Below are positions 25,294 to 39,357 of a stretch of DNA of 64,000 nucleotides, in pieces. The DNA is from Nymphaea colorata (lineage: Eukaryota; Streptophyta; Magnoliopsida; Nymphaeales; Nymphaeaceae). The notes below the pieces were generated by a model. That model had not been told where the DNA came from. It saw only the letters and a list, made by a program, of their open reading frames with translations, and ran no database searches. The DNA is taken from positions 25,095,315-25,159,314 of the forward strand of contig NC_045141.1 of NCBI RefSeq assembly GCF_008831285.2. The letters run 5' to 3'. A program made the translations under genes and the position numbers. Position 1 is the stretch's first letter, and each line of letters starts with the position of its first letter.

Positions 25294-26230
25294 CGAAGCT
25301 GTTCTCTGGAGCCGCTTCAAAATTTTCTGTAGCCATGATAGTATCACTTCTGAGCAGCATTTACATCTAAAAGAAAATGTAGAAAGGGGCCTCCTTTCTT
25401 CCTGCATACAAATGATGGGGCTGCCGAGCAGTACCATCTCTTGCTTCGTGTATATAGAGGAAAGGGCTACTCTGCATCCCCTTTAGGCGGTGAACCGAAG
25501 GGTCTGCTCGGCTGAGCAACCCTTTTCTTCTGTGCGGCGGCGAACCGATGCATAGAAACGGATTGCCAACCCAGTCCCTCTGTCGTTCGTCTTTGTCATT
25601 CTGCATTAGAGCGAGAGAAAAAGAGGTCGAAAAGGTTACATCAGTGATGGCGAGCGGCTGGGTGATGCAGTCTTCAGGTTCGTTCCAGTCGGAGAGAAGA
25701 TGGGGAAGGATGGAGAGAGACGGAATGAGCGGGGGAAATATTTTTTATTGTTTGTTCACCTCGCGCGTTCCATCCCTCCCAGCAATCTAGGGTTGGGCTC
25801 TTCTTGGAACGCGCAAAGAGGCCAAGGCGGAAGCCCCAAGAATCGGCTCCTGCCTTCTGCCTTCTGCCATGAAAAGTGAAACGGAGGAAACGGTCTAGGT
25901 CTTCCCCGAGAGCGCAGAGAGAAAGAGGGAGACAGAAAACGGTTTCGATGGCGGCAAATTTTGTAATTGGGCCGTCATACACACGATTCACATATTGGGG
26001 AAGAAGAACTTGACGTCAACACAGGAAGGCACTTTTTTCACAACAATCCTCCTATTGTGTGTTTAATTCCAACACTCGCGACTTTCCAAATTAGTACTTT
26101 GGCACCCAACTGTTTGCTGTGGCCAGGGCTGCTCACTACGCTCGACCGAACTGCCAGTGACGATGAAAATGGAAGAATGTTGAAGTTGCAAGTAGAGCCA
26201 TGCTGGGAAAGATTATGAACCACTACAGCA
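25294..26230. other. GC-richer island, possible relic promoter or 5' exon
   Basis: Composition changes sharply to GC-rich between about 25480 and 25960, with overlapping short frames on both strands. At 25948 on the plus strand an ATGGCGGCA follows a purine-rich leader, which looks like a plant start context, but that frame closes after 21 codons. The heptamer tgccttc is tandemly repeated near 25852. None of the frames matches a family I know. It may be the decayed 5' end of a lost gene or part of a transposon. Confidence 0.3.
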
Positions 26231-29200
26231 ATGATTTATTTTGTGAAAAATTTATTTTAGAAAATACATATGACTGTGCATTAATTTAACGGACCTAAAT
26301 AGAGCTCAAAGCAACTCTAGCACGACTTATCGATCAGTCAAATATTGGCTTATGGCTCCATGCTTATTAGTAATGAGACGTCCATCCTTTAAAAGATGAA
26401 CATTATATTATTACCGCATACTTGTTTAAAAACTATCATGTTTTCATTTTAAAAAACAGTGGTATGTTTTTGTTATTAAATTTAAAGATGATAATCATAA
26501 TCATATTATGTTTCTTGTAACAAAAACAATGTCATTTTTTTAGATCTCATAACATAAGAACAGGGGTTCCAATAACACAAAAATCTCATGAAATTCTCTT
26601 GGATATATTATTAGGTCGCCCTTAATATAGTAATCGGGATAATAAGCGCTCGAGCCGACCAATCCTTGGGACTCGTCCTCCATATTACGTCATTTCTGGA
26701 CAAGCGGTCTCGGAGCTCCTAGGTTGGAAAATCAGAACGAAAGGTTAATAGTTCCGATATGGTTTTTTGTATTTTTAGCTAATTTCTTATTCAACTTCTA
26801 ATGTATCCCAGATCTTATCCGTTTGCAACCCAAACCGACAACGAAAGAAGAAGAAGCTTGTAGTTGTTATATCTAAGAGCTTGAAATATTCTATTTCTAT
26901 GCAGCCACATTTTTCAAGAGGACGCTTTCCATGTTATGCTGTAAACATGAAAAGACATATTCCCACTTTGAGATACGTGCTTATCATTTTTTTAATGACC
27001 GAGACGCACTATGAGATACTAGAAGACAACAAACTTGGGCTAAGTTTTTTTTTTTTTGAGTTGTAAATTAAATGTTAATGATACCAACATGCTACTCTTC
27101 CTCCCCATATTTCAGCAATTGATTGGAAAGGGCTGCTGCTCACGAAACTTGAACCAGTAACAGGCCGCCTACCAGCTGCTAGCTCAAGCAGGTGCCCGGA
27201 ACGACTTAATCCAGCGCGAGATCTCTAAGATGCAGAAATCATGTCCATTCAAAATCCTAAACTACAGGAAGTTTCGCACTCTTAGGCTGCTATTGCTTCA
27301 TCTTTATGGAAAGCGAACGTTTGAAAAGCAATAAGGAATCCATACGTATTGGACTATATGCACGTAAGGTCATCATCCACATTGACTTCTATAGATGGTG
27401 ACAATATTATTACTCTTAAAATTGGGCCACTCCTTGCATGTCATTGAACCGACCAAGACCGCCAAGCAACGATCGACTTGGCTATTCATTGAATGTATTT
27501 TATCGGCACATACAAATACAATCGCCTTTGACATGGGTTATCAGTGCACTGATTAAGAACCAAAATCGTTGCTGAGATGTACAAGTGGTAACTTATTAGT
27601 CTTGCTTTTAAATTTTCTCATATAAATAATAGGGGCATGGAATCACTGCCGTTTTACCCAAAACAACCAAGTTTTTAACCGCGTGTTTGTCATGTACATT
27701 CATTTATTTAAAGAGAAAGTGTTAGTCCATTATTATGTGGATGGGGAGTTACTGTTATATCTTGGGATGTCTAGTTAGGTTCTCAACGAAAACATTTAAG
27801 AGACATCGGTAATTAAAGGTAGAGTTTTATTTGAATTAACTACTTCAATCGGATGGGACAAATAACAAAGAAAGAGGTCCAGCTAATTATCTGACTCGTA
27901 CATATATGGGCCATATTACATTTAATGGATGTAGGTTTGGTGAAGTGTCGAAAAAGACTACCAATTGAAATCCATAATCCCATGTGAGATTGCGTTTCGT
28001 ATCCTTCTGAGACTGCATAAAAAAAAAGTTAAAACAAACTGAGAATATCAATAATAAAATCATGAATTTAAGGTTGGATGGTAGACAAAACTCTTATATA
28101 ACTCGATTTTATGAAAATTTGGTTTATTTTTTTGGATGGTACATCCAAAACCTGATTTTTTTAACCAATAATCCGATGAGGGCCTATAATAGAGGGGGAG
28201 CTACATAACTGCCCACGCCTGCCCTTCAAATAAAAATCTATCTGTGAATGAGTGCCCCTTCAAAAAGGCTCCACCACTGGTCTATTACAAATCCAACTCA
28301 GTCTTGACTAGGATCTGACTCAGGCGATTCTATGTCAAGCAGTTCTAAATGGCCTGGTTTATGCAACGAATTGTGCCTAATTCCAGCTCCCAACAGGAAA
28401 GAAGACAAACTTTTCTTTAGATGCCAAGTTCATCCCAGCTTTCGCCGTAGAACATTGCCATATCTGCGCGTTTTTTCTTTTAGCAAAAACGTTGTGGCGA
28501 AGGAAGCTACGGTTGAAGACGTGTTTGCACCTGTTAGAGAAACATGAACAAATCGAGAACAGACGCAATCCCACAAGCAATCGCTTTTTCCTTTTCCCTC
28601 TGTCCCTATATCTAGCATAGCACTCAGGATTAGCTTACGTTTGAAATATATAAGATGCGCGAATTTAGCATTGAAAATAAATTTTTACAAAATCAACTGA
28701 GTTTGGCACTCCACCTTTTCACAGTGCTCAAATTTAAACGATTAAAATGAAATCCAATCAACATATTATATTTTATGCACATCTTAATTTTTTAGAAATT
28801 TAAACGACTTTAAATCGTTGATTTTAAATTCTCATAAAACTTCGATAAGCGCATCAAACCTTTTCGCTTTAAATTTACACTTTATTAAATTCATTTGTAA
28901 ATTAAATTTTCAAAAGACATGCTGGTTAGTCGAGAGCGATTTGGGTATTAGATAAATAATCTGCTCCGCTGGTTAAACGAGTCAAATAGCCATAAATAAT
29001 CAGACATCAAAATCCATGCATTACATATATATACATATGCGAAATGAAAATACATTTAAAGTTCAATTCGATTGGGATTTGGTGCGATAAAAATGTGGAT
29101 CTTATATTATTCTTTACGCCACAACAGCCCAGGGATCGACTTGTGAACCTCCGAATCACATTCTTAAATAGATTTGATATCCACACCGTCCATTGGTAAG

Positions 29201-30926
29201 TAAGACCGGCCGGGAGGGGCAACGATTAATGCTTGGAAGCGTGTCACCGTGGAGCATTAAATGGACGGCGGATATATCGGGAACTTTGTTATTTTCGAAA
29301 ATGGTGACCGTCCTACTTCTTTTTTCAGTTTGGTCATATTACCTTTTGGAAATATTTAGATAATAGCTTAATACAAGGCTAGGGGCGTAGTTGGTGTTCT
29401 CAAGTCCTTTTTTTCTTAAATTTGTGATCTAGATGTACACGTCCAAAATAATACAAATCAAATACATTATTCTTATGGTTTATAACCCAAATACTACAAA
29501 CTAAAATTTGTTAATTCTTTTGAAAAGTATTGCATGATACATTTATTTTGGGTTGATTCATTTGCATTGATATTAGGCCTCCGTATTTTTTATTTAAGAT
29601 ATCTTGCAAAGTAAGATCAAAGCTGGTTAAATGCATAGTTCATAATCCATTGTTAGGCCCTTTGGCCCTCGTGTCAATTAGAGATCCACAAGATTCACAC
29701 TCATCCAAGGGCCGAAGTTATGAAAATTTTAATTTGGTTTATGTAAAAATTTTGAAGAATATTATTCCGCTTTGGTATAAAGTTTGAAAATACTATTTGA
29801 TCCTTCCTAAAAAAAAAAGTCTACCTCTGCCCCTCTCCTCATCCCCCTTATTGCTGCTTATAAGATGCAAGGTGCCCTTGAATGAGAATTGAAACTAACA
29901 AAAAAAAATCTCTTATAGGATTCGTTCTGTTTGCTAATGGTAGCAATTTTCATATCGAAAGTGTTGAGTTTCACATCGATGAAAGTTGAAACGAGACACC
30001 GGCAAAAGAAAAGCCTAGGAGGTCGGAAAGAAGCACCCTGTAGTAAAAGGAAGGGTAAAACGGTCAGTACGTAATCGAAGGGCAGGACAGTCATTTGTTG
30101 TAATAAAGAGATGAAAGCGAAAAGGGATGACTATACTTTAACCACCGGCCTCAACTGCCGACTTCTTCTCCCTCACGGAAAGACCGTGAAATGGAAAAAA
30201 GAGCCGACCATGTGCCCCAAAAGGGAAATCGCGCAAAAGTTTTTTCGTTCCCTCTCCTCCATTCTTCGGCGAAACATTTTGTACGATTACCTATCTCTTT
30301 TAGGAAATACCAAACACAGCCATGTAATTTTACGAAACACGGGTCTCGTGCCGAAAGGGAAAGGTTAAGCTTATTAAAAAAAAATGCCTTCATTTTTTTT
30401 TGCTTGATATTCGCCCAACGGAACATATGGATCAAAGCCATAAAGCGAGAGAACAATACAAAATAAACAATATTTTATGTACAAAACGATTGTGGTGCAT
30501 ATACAGGTTCTGTATAAATAGATAAAGATGAATACAAATAAATAAACAACATATATCTCCTTTTAAATTCCGCTTCTTTCCATGTTATGCTTGCCAAGCA
30601 TTTTATCAAAGCAGTACTTTGATAATTTTATGTGGGAAAATTTTATGGCGTTTCGTTTTGCCCTTGAGTAATAGAAATATTTTGATCATTTCTAACCCAT
30701 ACAATAGAACATTTAACTTGTTTCGACAACGTAGACTTAATTAAATTGAAATCTTTGGGTTAATTTATAACTGTTAACAGATAGATGAGGGTTTATTTGT
30801 AGTAGTGTTAACCCATAAAACCCTTTCAAGGGAAGCCTTAAGTCGCCTTTTATTTTCGAAGGAATGTAGTAATAAAAAAAAATATTAATAGTAATTAAGT
30901 ATTATTAATAAAAGTTGAGGACCTTT
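26231..30926. other. Long intergenic stretch without a supported gene
   Basis: AT-rich DNA with short frames only. Near 28195-28280 and 29815-29845 are copies of a dispersed motif family (cccacgcctgccc, cctctgcccctc) also seen elsewhere in the window. A near-palindrome 'aacgactttaaatcgtt' lies near 28805. Overlapping frames at 30111-30466 on both strands are in slightly GC-richer DNA but match no known family. Confidence 0.4.
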
Positions 30927-33900
30927 ATGACATCCCTCCTTCGGGGAACAGATTTATGGGACGGACTCCTACTTTCGCAAATTTGGCGGAACCCAACCAT
31001 CCCTTTAAATTCCCTCCCTCCCTCCCTCCCTTCTTCCCTCCGTTGCTGCACCCGTCTGTCGTCCTTCCTCCGATCGTCGTCGTTCTCGCTCCTTCAAACC
31101 CTAAGCACTCGCCGGCATCAGTGGACGACAAATTGTCCGGCGTTCCGGATATCACCCGGCCGGTCCATCCGCCGTGTGGTGGCTCCAATGGGTGTGGCTG
31201 GGGAGGATGGCTCCGCTGCGAAGCGATTCTGGATCAAGTTCCAAAAGGAGTCGCTCTTCGCGATGTACAGCCCGTTTCTGGTCGGCTTGGCTTCGGGAAC
31301 GCTTGAATTGGAGGCGTTTGGGCGCTATATAGCCCAGGATGTGCACTTCCTTCAGGCGTTCATGCAAGCGTGAGTTTCTTGCATTTGAGTTTCGATTCTT
31401 GCGCGGTGTGGTTGTTGGATCGGTTTAGTTTGTGACTTCGCTTTTTTTTTTTTTTGGTGAGGTTTTAGGTATGAAATTGCTGAAGAATGTGCGGATGACG
31501 ACGACGCTAAGGCATCGATCTGCCAGTTGAAGGAACGGGTTTTGGAAGAGATCAAACTGCACAGTTCCTTTGCGGAGGTAAAATTTTCTGTTTATCTGGT
31601 AGGTTTGAAATTCCTTATGTATTCGGTTCCCAAGCATGTTGTTGCCGGAAAATTGCTTCTCTATATTCTTTATGCTCATGTATTAGCTACTACGTGCTCT
31701 TTTGTTGCTTGGCTAGTATGATGGTGTTATGGATCAAAGTTGCTGGAAGTTTTAGCGTCAGGGTTTTACTCGTATGGGGTGAGTAATGATCCTCATGTCC
31801 TTTGTCGCAATTTGCAGTTCTTTTACTCTCTAAAACCCGGAGCAAATTGACGGGTTATTTATGAGAACCTGTATTTATTTATCAGCAAATAAACGTCGCC
31901 TTTCTGTTGCAATATAAAGCCCCCTGAAGAACGTGTCAAAGAACGATCACGTAATATTAAATTGAGGCGGGCAGCTGAAAAATTAAAGGAGAAAAGAAGT
32001 TGACTGAGGGGGTAAAGAACGTGTCTCTATTCAACTGCGTAGAGATGAATAGAACTGTTTTAACCTAGGGTCTAGTTTCAGCTATATAACGTGCTATCCT
32101 ACTAGTTCGCACTTCTCATTGTCAGCTTACATTTTTTCTCCACTTAAGTTGCTATCTGTCAGGTTGTTTTAGTTGTATGTAATTTATCTTGCCGACTTGT
32201 CGATGTTTTTTACTGGCTTCATGGCAAGAACTTTCAGATGTAGCTAACTAGCATTGTCTGAGGAAACCTTGTCAACGACCTCAAGTTGCATTTTGTGCAA
32301 ATCAGAATAGAATAACCATTTTTGTCTGCTCAGGTAAAATATGTTACGATAGCTTAGCGACCAACAATTTCCTTTGTTTGCCCCTTACAATGTTGTTGTT
32401 TGGCAAACATTCTGGTGCACAAGCAAATATCTTGCCTGTTGGTGTATGCTTGTATCGGCAACCTTTTTTCTTTTCTTTTTTTGTTTTAAAAAAATCTAGT
32501 TGGTGCATAACTTCATCCCACCAATGGAGCATCCTGAAATGTATGAGGTTAGGTGGCTTAATGTTCTCTATAAATGCACTTCTTCCTTCTGACAACTTTC
32601 GGAATTTTGGCATCTCATGTAGAAGATTCTTAATTGTTAGTATTATCTGAAGGTAGTTCTTTTGCAGGCATGGGGTGTTGATCTTGTCAAAGAAAGTGCT
32701 GCTACTAATGCATCAATAAATTACACCGAATTCCTGTTGGCGACAGCTGCTGGCAAGGTCGAAGGTGGAAAAGTTCCTACCAAAATAGCGACACCTTTCG
32801 AGAAGACTAAAATTGCTGCGTACACTGTGAGTGCAATAGCTCCTTGCATGAGACTTCGTGCCTTCCTGGGCAGGGAGCTGCAGAGAGTTTTGGATCATGA
32901 TGACAATGACCATCCTTACCAGAAGTGGGTTGAAAATTATGCCTCTGAAAGTTTTGAGGTTAATGTGACATTTTCTTAACGAAATTTAAGGTTTCTATTT
33001 TCATTGGCTTTTACTGTTATTGCAATCCCAAAAATGGTGACGTTGTATAAGAGCTCTTTGTCCCTGTCTCTCAGGCATTGGCACTTCACACGGAGGAGTT
33101 GCTTGACAAGCTCAGTGTCTCATTGACAGGGGAGGAGCTTGAAGTCATAGAAAGGCTTTATCAACAAGCCATCAAACTCGAGACAAAATATTTTGAGGCT
33201 CAACCTGTTCCACAGAGAAGCTTGGTTCCCTTCTCCATGGCCTATGACCTGGGAAAACAACACTTCCTGATATTTTCTGATTTTGACTTGACATGTACAG
33301 TAATTGATTCATCTGCTGTTATAGCAGAAATTGCAATATTATCTGCAGCAAAAATGGAACAAGATGAGTCTGAAAACTTGAATCCCTTCAAGTCATCTGA
33401 AGAATTAAGGAAATCATTGGATGCTTTGTCCAGACAATACAGCAAACAGTATGAACAGTGTATCGAAAATATCGTGCTAGCTGAAGAAGGTACATTTGAC
33501 ATATAAATAAGCTATAATATATGACATGTTTTTTTCAATTTTATTGATGTTTGTAACAAAACTGTTCCTTGTTTAAAATTATTCTGTTGCACTTTTTTCA
33601 GGAATAGTAACGTCATTTGCACATAGAAACCTGTATGAGGCACTTGAACAGCTTTCTGAAATTGAGAAGCAGGCAAACAGAAGAGTAGTTGAGTCTGAAG
33701 TATTGAAGGGCCTGAATTTGGAGGATATCAAGCGTGCAGGAGAGCATTTAAAACTTCATAGTGGATGCACCGAATTTTTCCAGCAGATTGTACAAAAGAA
33801 GAATGGGTTGAATGCAGATGTTCATATATTTTCTTATTGTTGGTGTATGGACCTTATTAAGTCCGCATTTTCATCAGGTAACTTGCTCATTGTTGTTACT

Positions 33901-35573
33901 GTGGTGAAAACAATTGAAGACATAGAAATGCCTTGTTATGGGGAACATCATAATAGACTTATCCTGCAGGTATATTGTTCCTGCCATGAAAATAATCCAA
34001 TAATTAGAAATGACTTGTTTATCATGGGCAACAACGTTCTGGATTTTTGTCATCTATAGGTATAGCAAGGTTTGTTTAGTCACCTATTGCCTAGTTGTGG
34101 TTATGATGGCTTCAACTCTTGGTAGCATGGAGATATTTATCATATGAATTAGTGATGTGTATTTCTGTATTATACATTTATTTCTTTTGAAAATTAACCT
34201 GTCTCCATGGGCATGACGCTAAACTTGAATCTGGATTGAGGTTTTGCATTTTCTGCGTGCACTCTGCCCTCCTTGCTGATAGCATGTCTACTGTTTCTGG
34301 AAGTCATTTTTTGTTATCAAGGAATTTGATGTAATTGGAAGCATTTTGAGCACGTGGTATTTCTGTTGTTGTCAAATTTAGGATTTGCTTTTTTTAGGAA
34401 TCCTTTTCTTTGTTTTGGGAAGAAATGATACTTATACCTTCTTCAGAGCAACACATTTTGTTCTATGTGCCTTCTGCCTGCTAGGAGGTCCACCATTTAA
34501 GCCTTACTAAGTCACATCTGTATCTCAATTTTCAGCACAATGATCTTCATAATGTCTTGCCTTTAGTTTGAAGCTTGAATGTTATCGTTACTAACAGCAT
34601 TGTGTAACTTGAAACCTGCAGGCGTCATGCCTGTGTGTGTGTTGATTTGGACAGACTGATCTTAGCAATTGATGTTAAATTGGAAAAGACTTGTGCAGAT
34701 GAATATGGTGAAATTTCTGTTATGAACTGGGTCTGTCGGTGTACCATAAATCACAACATGGTCCTAAGCTTTCTGGCAGCTGGAAGGCTAGATTCAAACA
34801 GTCAGGTTGCTTGGGTTACAAATTAACTTATATAAAAAATGGCACAGTGTCAAAAGTATAATAGCTTGCAAGTTCAAGGAGCCATCTAATAGGAAATGGT
34901 GACTGCACCTTTATCATATAAAAAGTATGCTTATAGGCTTAAGTTTAAACACCAATCATCAGAAATGTATTTATCAAACATGACAGGATATGGACATCGG
35001 GACCTTTGGCATGAGTTCTTTGTTCAATTCCTAAATGTTTTGTCTGTAATAAGTTGGTGATCGTGCATCATCTTTTTGAATAGTCACTTTTGGCATCAAT
35101 TTGTCACATTTTTCAGAATTTTAAAGGTACTTAGTTATTGTGGCTTTCTTTGATGTGCAGGTGGTCTTGAAGCTCTAAATGTACACTCAAACGAGTTTGT
35201 CTATGACCATTCTATCTCCACTGGTGAAATAGTCAGGAAAGTGGAGTCACCGATAGATAAGGTTCATGTTTTTAAGGATATATTAAAAAACTGCGGTGAT
35301 GATGCCAAGTGCTTGTCCGTTTATATTGGAGACTCTGTAGGAGACTTGCTGTGCTTGCTTGAGGCAGATGTGGGTATTGTAATTGGTTCGAGTCCTAGCC
35401 TTAGAAAGGTGGGAACTAGATTTGCTGTCTCTTTTGTTCCTTTATTTACAGGGGTTGTGAAGAAACAGAAAGAATCTGTTGAAGCGGGTTTTATCGATTG
35501 GAAATGGCAGAAGGGGGTCCTCTATACTGCCTCTAGTTGGACAGAGATACATGCCTTTATTTTGGGATTATAA
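30927..35573 (+). CDS. TH2: Bifunctional TH2 protein: TENA domain plus HAD phosphatase
   Basis: Six exons: 30927-31369, 31469-31577, 32668-32958, 33075-33489, 33602-33877, 35161-35573; 648 residues from the first ATG, 561 from the ATG at 31188. All introns are GT-AG and phases agree. Residues 1-91 are rich in Ser, Arg and Leu with few acids, like a mitochondrial presequence. A TENA/THI-4 domain follows (about 100-305; YIAQDVHFL, TEFLLATA, ending near KLSVSLTGEE), then a HAD phosphatase with DFDLT (Asp350, Asp352), SYCWC, and GDSVGD (569-573). The order and sequence match Arabidopsis TH2 (At5g32470), which dephosphorylates thiamine monophosphate in mitochondria and carries a TenA_E-type salvage domain. 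That relative has about 617 residues. Met follows CWC where I recall Gly in Arabidopsis. Intron 5 is the longest (1283 bp). The start site is uncertain; domain identity is firm. Confidence 0.93.
31003..31045 (+). promoter_or_regulatory. Possible core promoter: TTTAAA plus pyrimidine patch
   Basis: A 'ccctttaaattccc' element is followed by a long run of CCTCCCT repeats. Such pyrimidine patches are common just upstream of plant transcription starts. If transcription begins here, the ATG at 30927 is excluded and 31188 is the first ATG, so this site bears on which form of the TH2 protein is made. Inferred from composition only. Confidence 0.3.
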
Positions 35574-38307
35574 AACATTTTGAGTAATATCTGGTTTCCA
35601 TGTTGGTGAGAATATATATATGATTTGCATATGTAGATAGAGGTAGGTTTTTACTTGGTGGCTGATTTTACTAGTGCCACTCTGTAATTGGTCGCCTTTC
35701 CAGAACTGCCATGCGATCAGAGAATTCCTGCTTGGTGCCTGAAAAGAGCATGGCATTTTTGGTTAGATTCTCTTTCCCTTTCATTCTTTATTGCTAGCTC
35801 CACCTTCCTGTTGTTCTTTTGCTGCAAATCCCGATTGATCGTATTTCTGTGGGCAGGTGGGCGGTTCCATCCTGTGCAGCCCTAAAGAGGGAGAGCTTGT
35901 ACCTGAAAAGATATCGAGTTTGTTACTTCCATGTTTTTTACTCATAGCTCGAGGGGAGTTGAACCATTCTTTTGTAAAAGGTGAAACAACCCGTGTGTGT
36001 AAATTGATCAGTATTTGAAACGGATTATGAAGACCAGCTGGGTCATATCAGTATATACTTTGCGCTGAAAGGTGAGACGACCTAAGTTTGTAAATTGATC
36101 TGTACTGGAACGGATCATGAAGACGGGTTATTTATATCAATATATTACTTAATCTCGTCTATTGTTGGCCTTCTGTATCTCCAGCTTTTTAGTTCCACAT
36201 GTTTGTGCGCAAATGTTAAGGCTCCTGCCGCTTCTGGGGTTTATTTCAGACTTGAATTAAAGCTTGCTTTACATTTGAAGGATGAGTTGATATTCGGGAA
36301 TGGCTTCAAGCGATAGATGTATCCACAGTATTTTTCCGATTGTCAGAATGCAATAATTGAAGGGCGTTTCTCGTTGAATCATCTAGACATTGAATGAGAT
36401 TCGGAGTAGATATCATGAATAGCTGTGAGAAATTTGAATTGTTAAGCATCTCTTTTGCCAGAACTTATGAGGACAAATTGTAAGAAATTCAACTGACATC
36501 CCAGCTTGGCTGCTAATTGGGCCTGCGTTCAGTTTCATGCAACTAACTCTTTATTCAACCCTAGGATAATCCTAGTCTATTGTTTGTCCTTAAACTTGTA
36601 AAACTTTCTGATCACCAAATAGATAAGGCAATCATTGTTAGCATAGCGAAGAAGTTGCTCATTTCCAGGCAGCTAATCCAAGGGGAATAATCTTTTAACT
36701 TCATGTATTACCCTTTCCCGTTGCCGTAATAGATTGTGTCACTGCTTTATCCTGTGAGACCTTTTATGCCCACATACTTGGACCAATACGAGTCAATCCG
36801 ATCAGATGCAACTGAAAGTGCATCAGCATAAGCATCATTTGGTAGCTATATGAGCATGTGAAACTGATTCAGTTTTTTAAAGTTTACCACTATGGACGAC
36901 GACAATAAAGTCATGATTTTTTTGCGAGTTTCTTACACCAAAAAAACAAGACTTAAAGGACAATGAGAAAAAGATTATACTATGATTATCATTATTTTAC
37001 GGTTCTTGGCAATTGTCAGTCAATGTTTTGTACGGCTGCGCCAGATCTGCTTTAAACTCATTAGGCAACTTAGTTGTCTAGTCGTTGTAGTTCTCTCTAA
37101 ACTTCCAAAAGTTAGGTTGAGTTTTTTTGGTGGGAAGGAATTGAAAAAATTGATTCTTGTGGATGACAATTGTGTTTCACCTAACTAAAATGGACTCGGA
37201 AGACAATATGCCAAAACTCTTTTCTTTTTGTGGTATAATCGTATCGATTATATGATTTATTTAATTATGTGTGGATTCTACGAGTGCCGCTGCAGCATGC
37301 ATGAACATGAACAAAGTGACGGGTGAGGGTGGATTTAAAAAGTTTTGGTAAAGGAGCACTAGTTATATAATTTTAAATTTGTAAGGGACACCTATATGTA
37401 AATAAAAAAATTGCCATGAAGTTTCTACATGAAAGTAAGTACTTTTTGTTAGTCTGCGTGGGCAATTGGCTACATCATGCCCATACCTGCCTCTGTCCCT
37501 AATGACAGGGACATGCTAGTTTTTCGGCAGGAAAAAGGACGTGGCTTTAAGGTGACGCTGAGCAAACTGAGGAAGGCATGTTCTGTTCGGGCTTGTTGCA
37601 GGCGGACGGCCTGTGCAAATCCACAAAATGCAGGAGATGAGCCCAAAACAGGCAACATTACTCTAATTGTTATCTAAATGCCCCTTGCTTTTGGAATCTC
37701 TTTATTTGTATTTTTTAAGGGCTGTCTTGTGGCTACATTTGGTCTCACAGCTGCTCAGAGCAGAGACTATTCAGAAAAAATTGCTTATAAGCATCTTCCA
37801 TGCACCGATGCCTTTCTTTGACTCCATTTCGAAATTTCTTCGTATTCCTGGAAGTGCACGTTTAATGACGGTCGCTCTTCCTCGCGTCAGTAAAAGTAGT
37901 GATCTTCCACACCTGATGCACACCTGGCTTTCGATGTGGTAGCCCATTTGCTGCACCCATATGACATATGACATAACAGGTTACCCACATGACATGTGAC
38001 ATAACAGGCGCACACCATGGCTTCAAATTCAGTTACATCCCCAAGTATTCTATTATCTATATGCACGGATGAAGACGCAGTGATACAGGCGCACACACTT
38101 CAGATCAAGTGCCCCTGGAACTATTATCAAAGTAAAATATGCTTAAAGATATTGTCATAAAACACACAGCAAGAGAAAAATTATTTGCTGCCGAGTTTTA
38201 TGTTTCAAATGTCACATGGCATTGTTGTGGAACAATTGAAACGACATTGCTTTCCTTTGTATTTGCATTTTGTATGGCTGCATTTGTAAGCTTACCATAT
38301 GTGATTA
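35574..38307. other. TH2 3' region and intergenic DNA
   Basis: The first few hundred bases are likely the TH2 3' UTR. Related blocks near 35985-36060 and 36070-36140 (gtgaaac..acc or gtgagacgacc, then 'gtaaattgatc', then 'cggat') form a diverged tandem pair with a spacing of about 90 bp. A copy of the dispersed gcccatacctgcctctgtccct motif lies near 37478. No gene recognised. Confidence 0.4.
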
Positions 38308-38405
38308 TTTAACCGAGTGCCACGCATTTGCAAAATGAATTTAGTCCCCAAGGAGCTTTAACCGAGTGCCACGCATTTGCAAAATGAATTTAGTCCCCAA
38401 GGAGC
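38308..38405. repeat. Perfect 49-bp tandem duplication
   Basis: Two identical adjacent 49-bp copies, 38308-38356 and 38357-38405, each beginning 'tttaaccgagtgccacgc' and ending 'ccaaggagc'. Complete identity suggests a very recent event. Confidence 0.95.
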
Positions 38406-39357
38406 ATTTCTCAGAACTTATCCCTTTTTTTTGGAAGAAAAAGAGTACCTTTTTCCTTCTCTTTCTTGCTTTCTTATATTAAGTTTTGTCTGCATCACAG
38501 TATTATACCCGAGAGGTGCAGTTGTTTCATTGTTCATGCCATTCTTGGAAAATAGCTTTTTCTCTTGCTTTTGACCTCACGGAGATGCAGTTTGTTTCCT
38601 TATTAAATTATGCTGCATCTTTCTTATCTAAGAGTTACTTCTGCTCTTACTAATAATTGCTTTTTTCATTATTGAATTATGCTGCATCTTTGTTCTCTAA
38701 GGATTTACTTCCACTGTCTTACTGAAAATATTTACTGCGATTTAATTATTTAGTGTTGTTGCGCAACTGCAATTTATAATAGATAATCTAAAAATGCGTG
38801 AAACTGTAAAACCTTCTCACGTTGAATAGTTTGCTTTCTATTAATTATCAGATATCAATTGAAGTTTGCTATTTGCGTCTCCTTTTCTCTTTGTGCAGAG
38901 TCTTAGTGAAGAAATTAAAGTTTCTATCTCTCTCTATTCTCTCTCTCACAGACACACACTCACACAGGGCACACATGCACAATGCATTTGCCCACAAACA
39001 GAACTCACGTATGGTTAAGAACTCGATGTCTTTGAGTTCTTTCCATAAGATTTACTTGTCTAGTTATTTAACTGGTAGGTCGGTTTAGTTCCCGTTGAGA
39101 TGATCTCATGGTGGAATAGTCACTGATTCAGCTTTCTGTGTCCCCAATATTATGGTGATGGGCAAGCTTGGAATGTTGGTTACGGGTATTCTGAAATATT
39201 TATGCACCATTTAGAAATCCCACCACGTCATATGACAAGTCTTTTCCTGGATCCATTCTCATTTGCAGTTCAAATGACGAACTTCTGCATGATGTAAAAA
39301 AGATGATGAGATTGGTTTTACACGTACATGAAAAGGATGCATATTTGTTAATTGTTA

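Noticed and set aside
25367-25991. GC-rich overlapping frames as a real gene
   Set aside because: Long frames occur on both strands at once, as expected from GC-rich composition. None has recognisable domains or consistent splice sites.
30111-30466. Overlapping frames upstream of TH2 as an additional exon or gene
   Set aside because: Frames of similar length occur on both strands without any family similarity, and none can be spliced in frame to TH2 with clear sites.
34635-34826. 63-codon frame inside TH2 intron 5 as an extra exon
   Set aside because: Joining exon 5 (ends 33877) directly to exon 6 (starts 35161) gives the expected protein with no gap. The frame has no similarity to the family.
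35380-35400. tRNA T-arm-like phrase ggttcgagtcc
   Set aside because: It lies inside exon 6 of TH2, in the coding frame right after GDSVGD, and no acceptor stem or anticodon arm can be placed around it.
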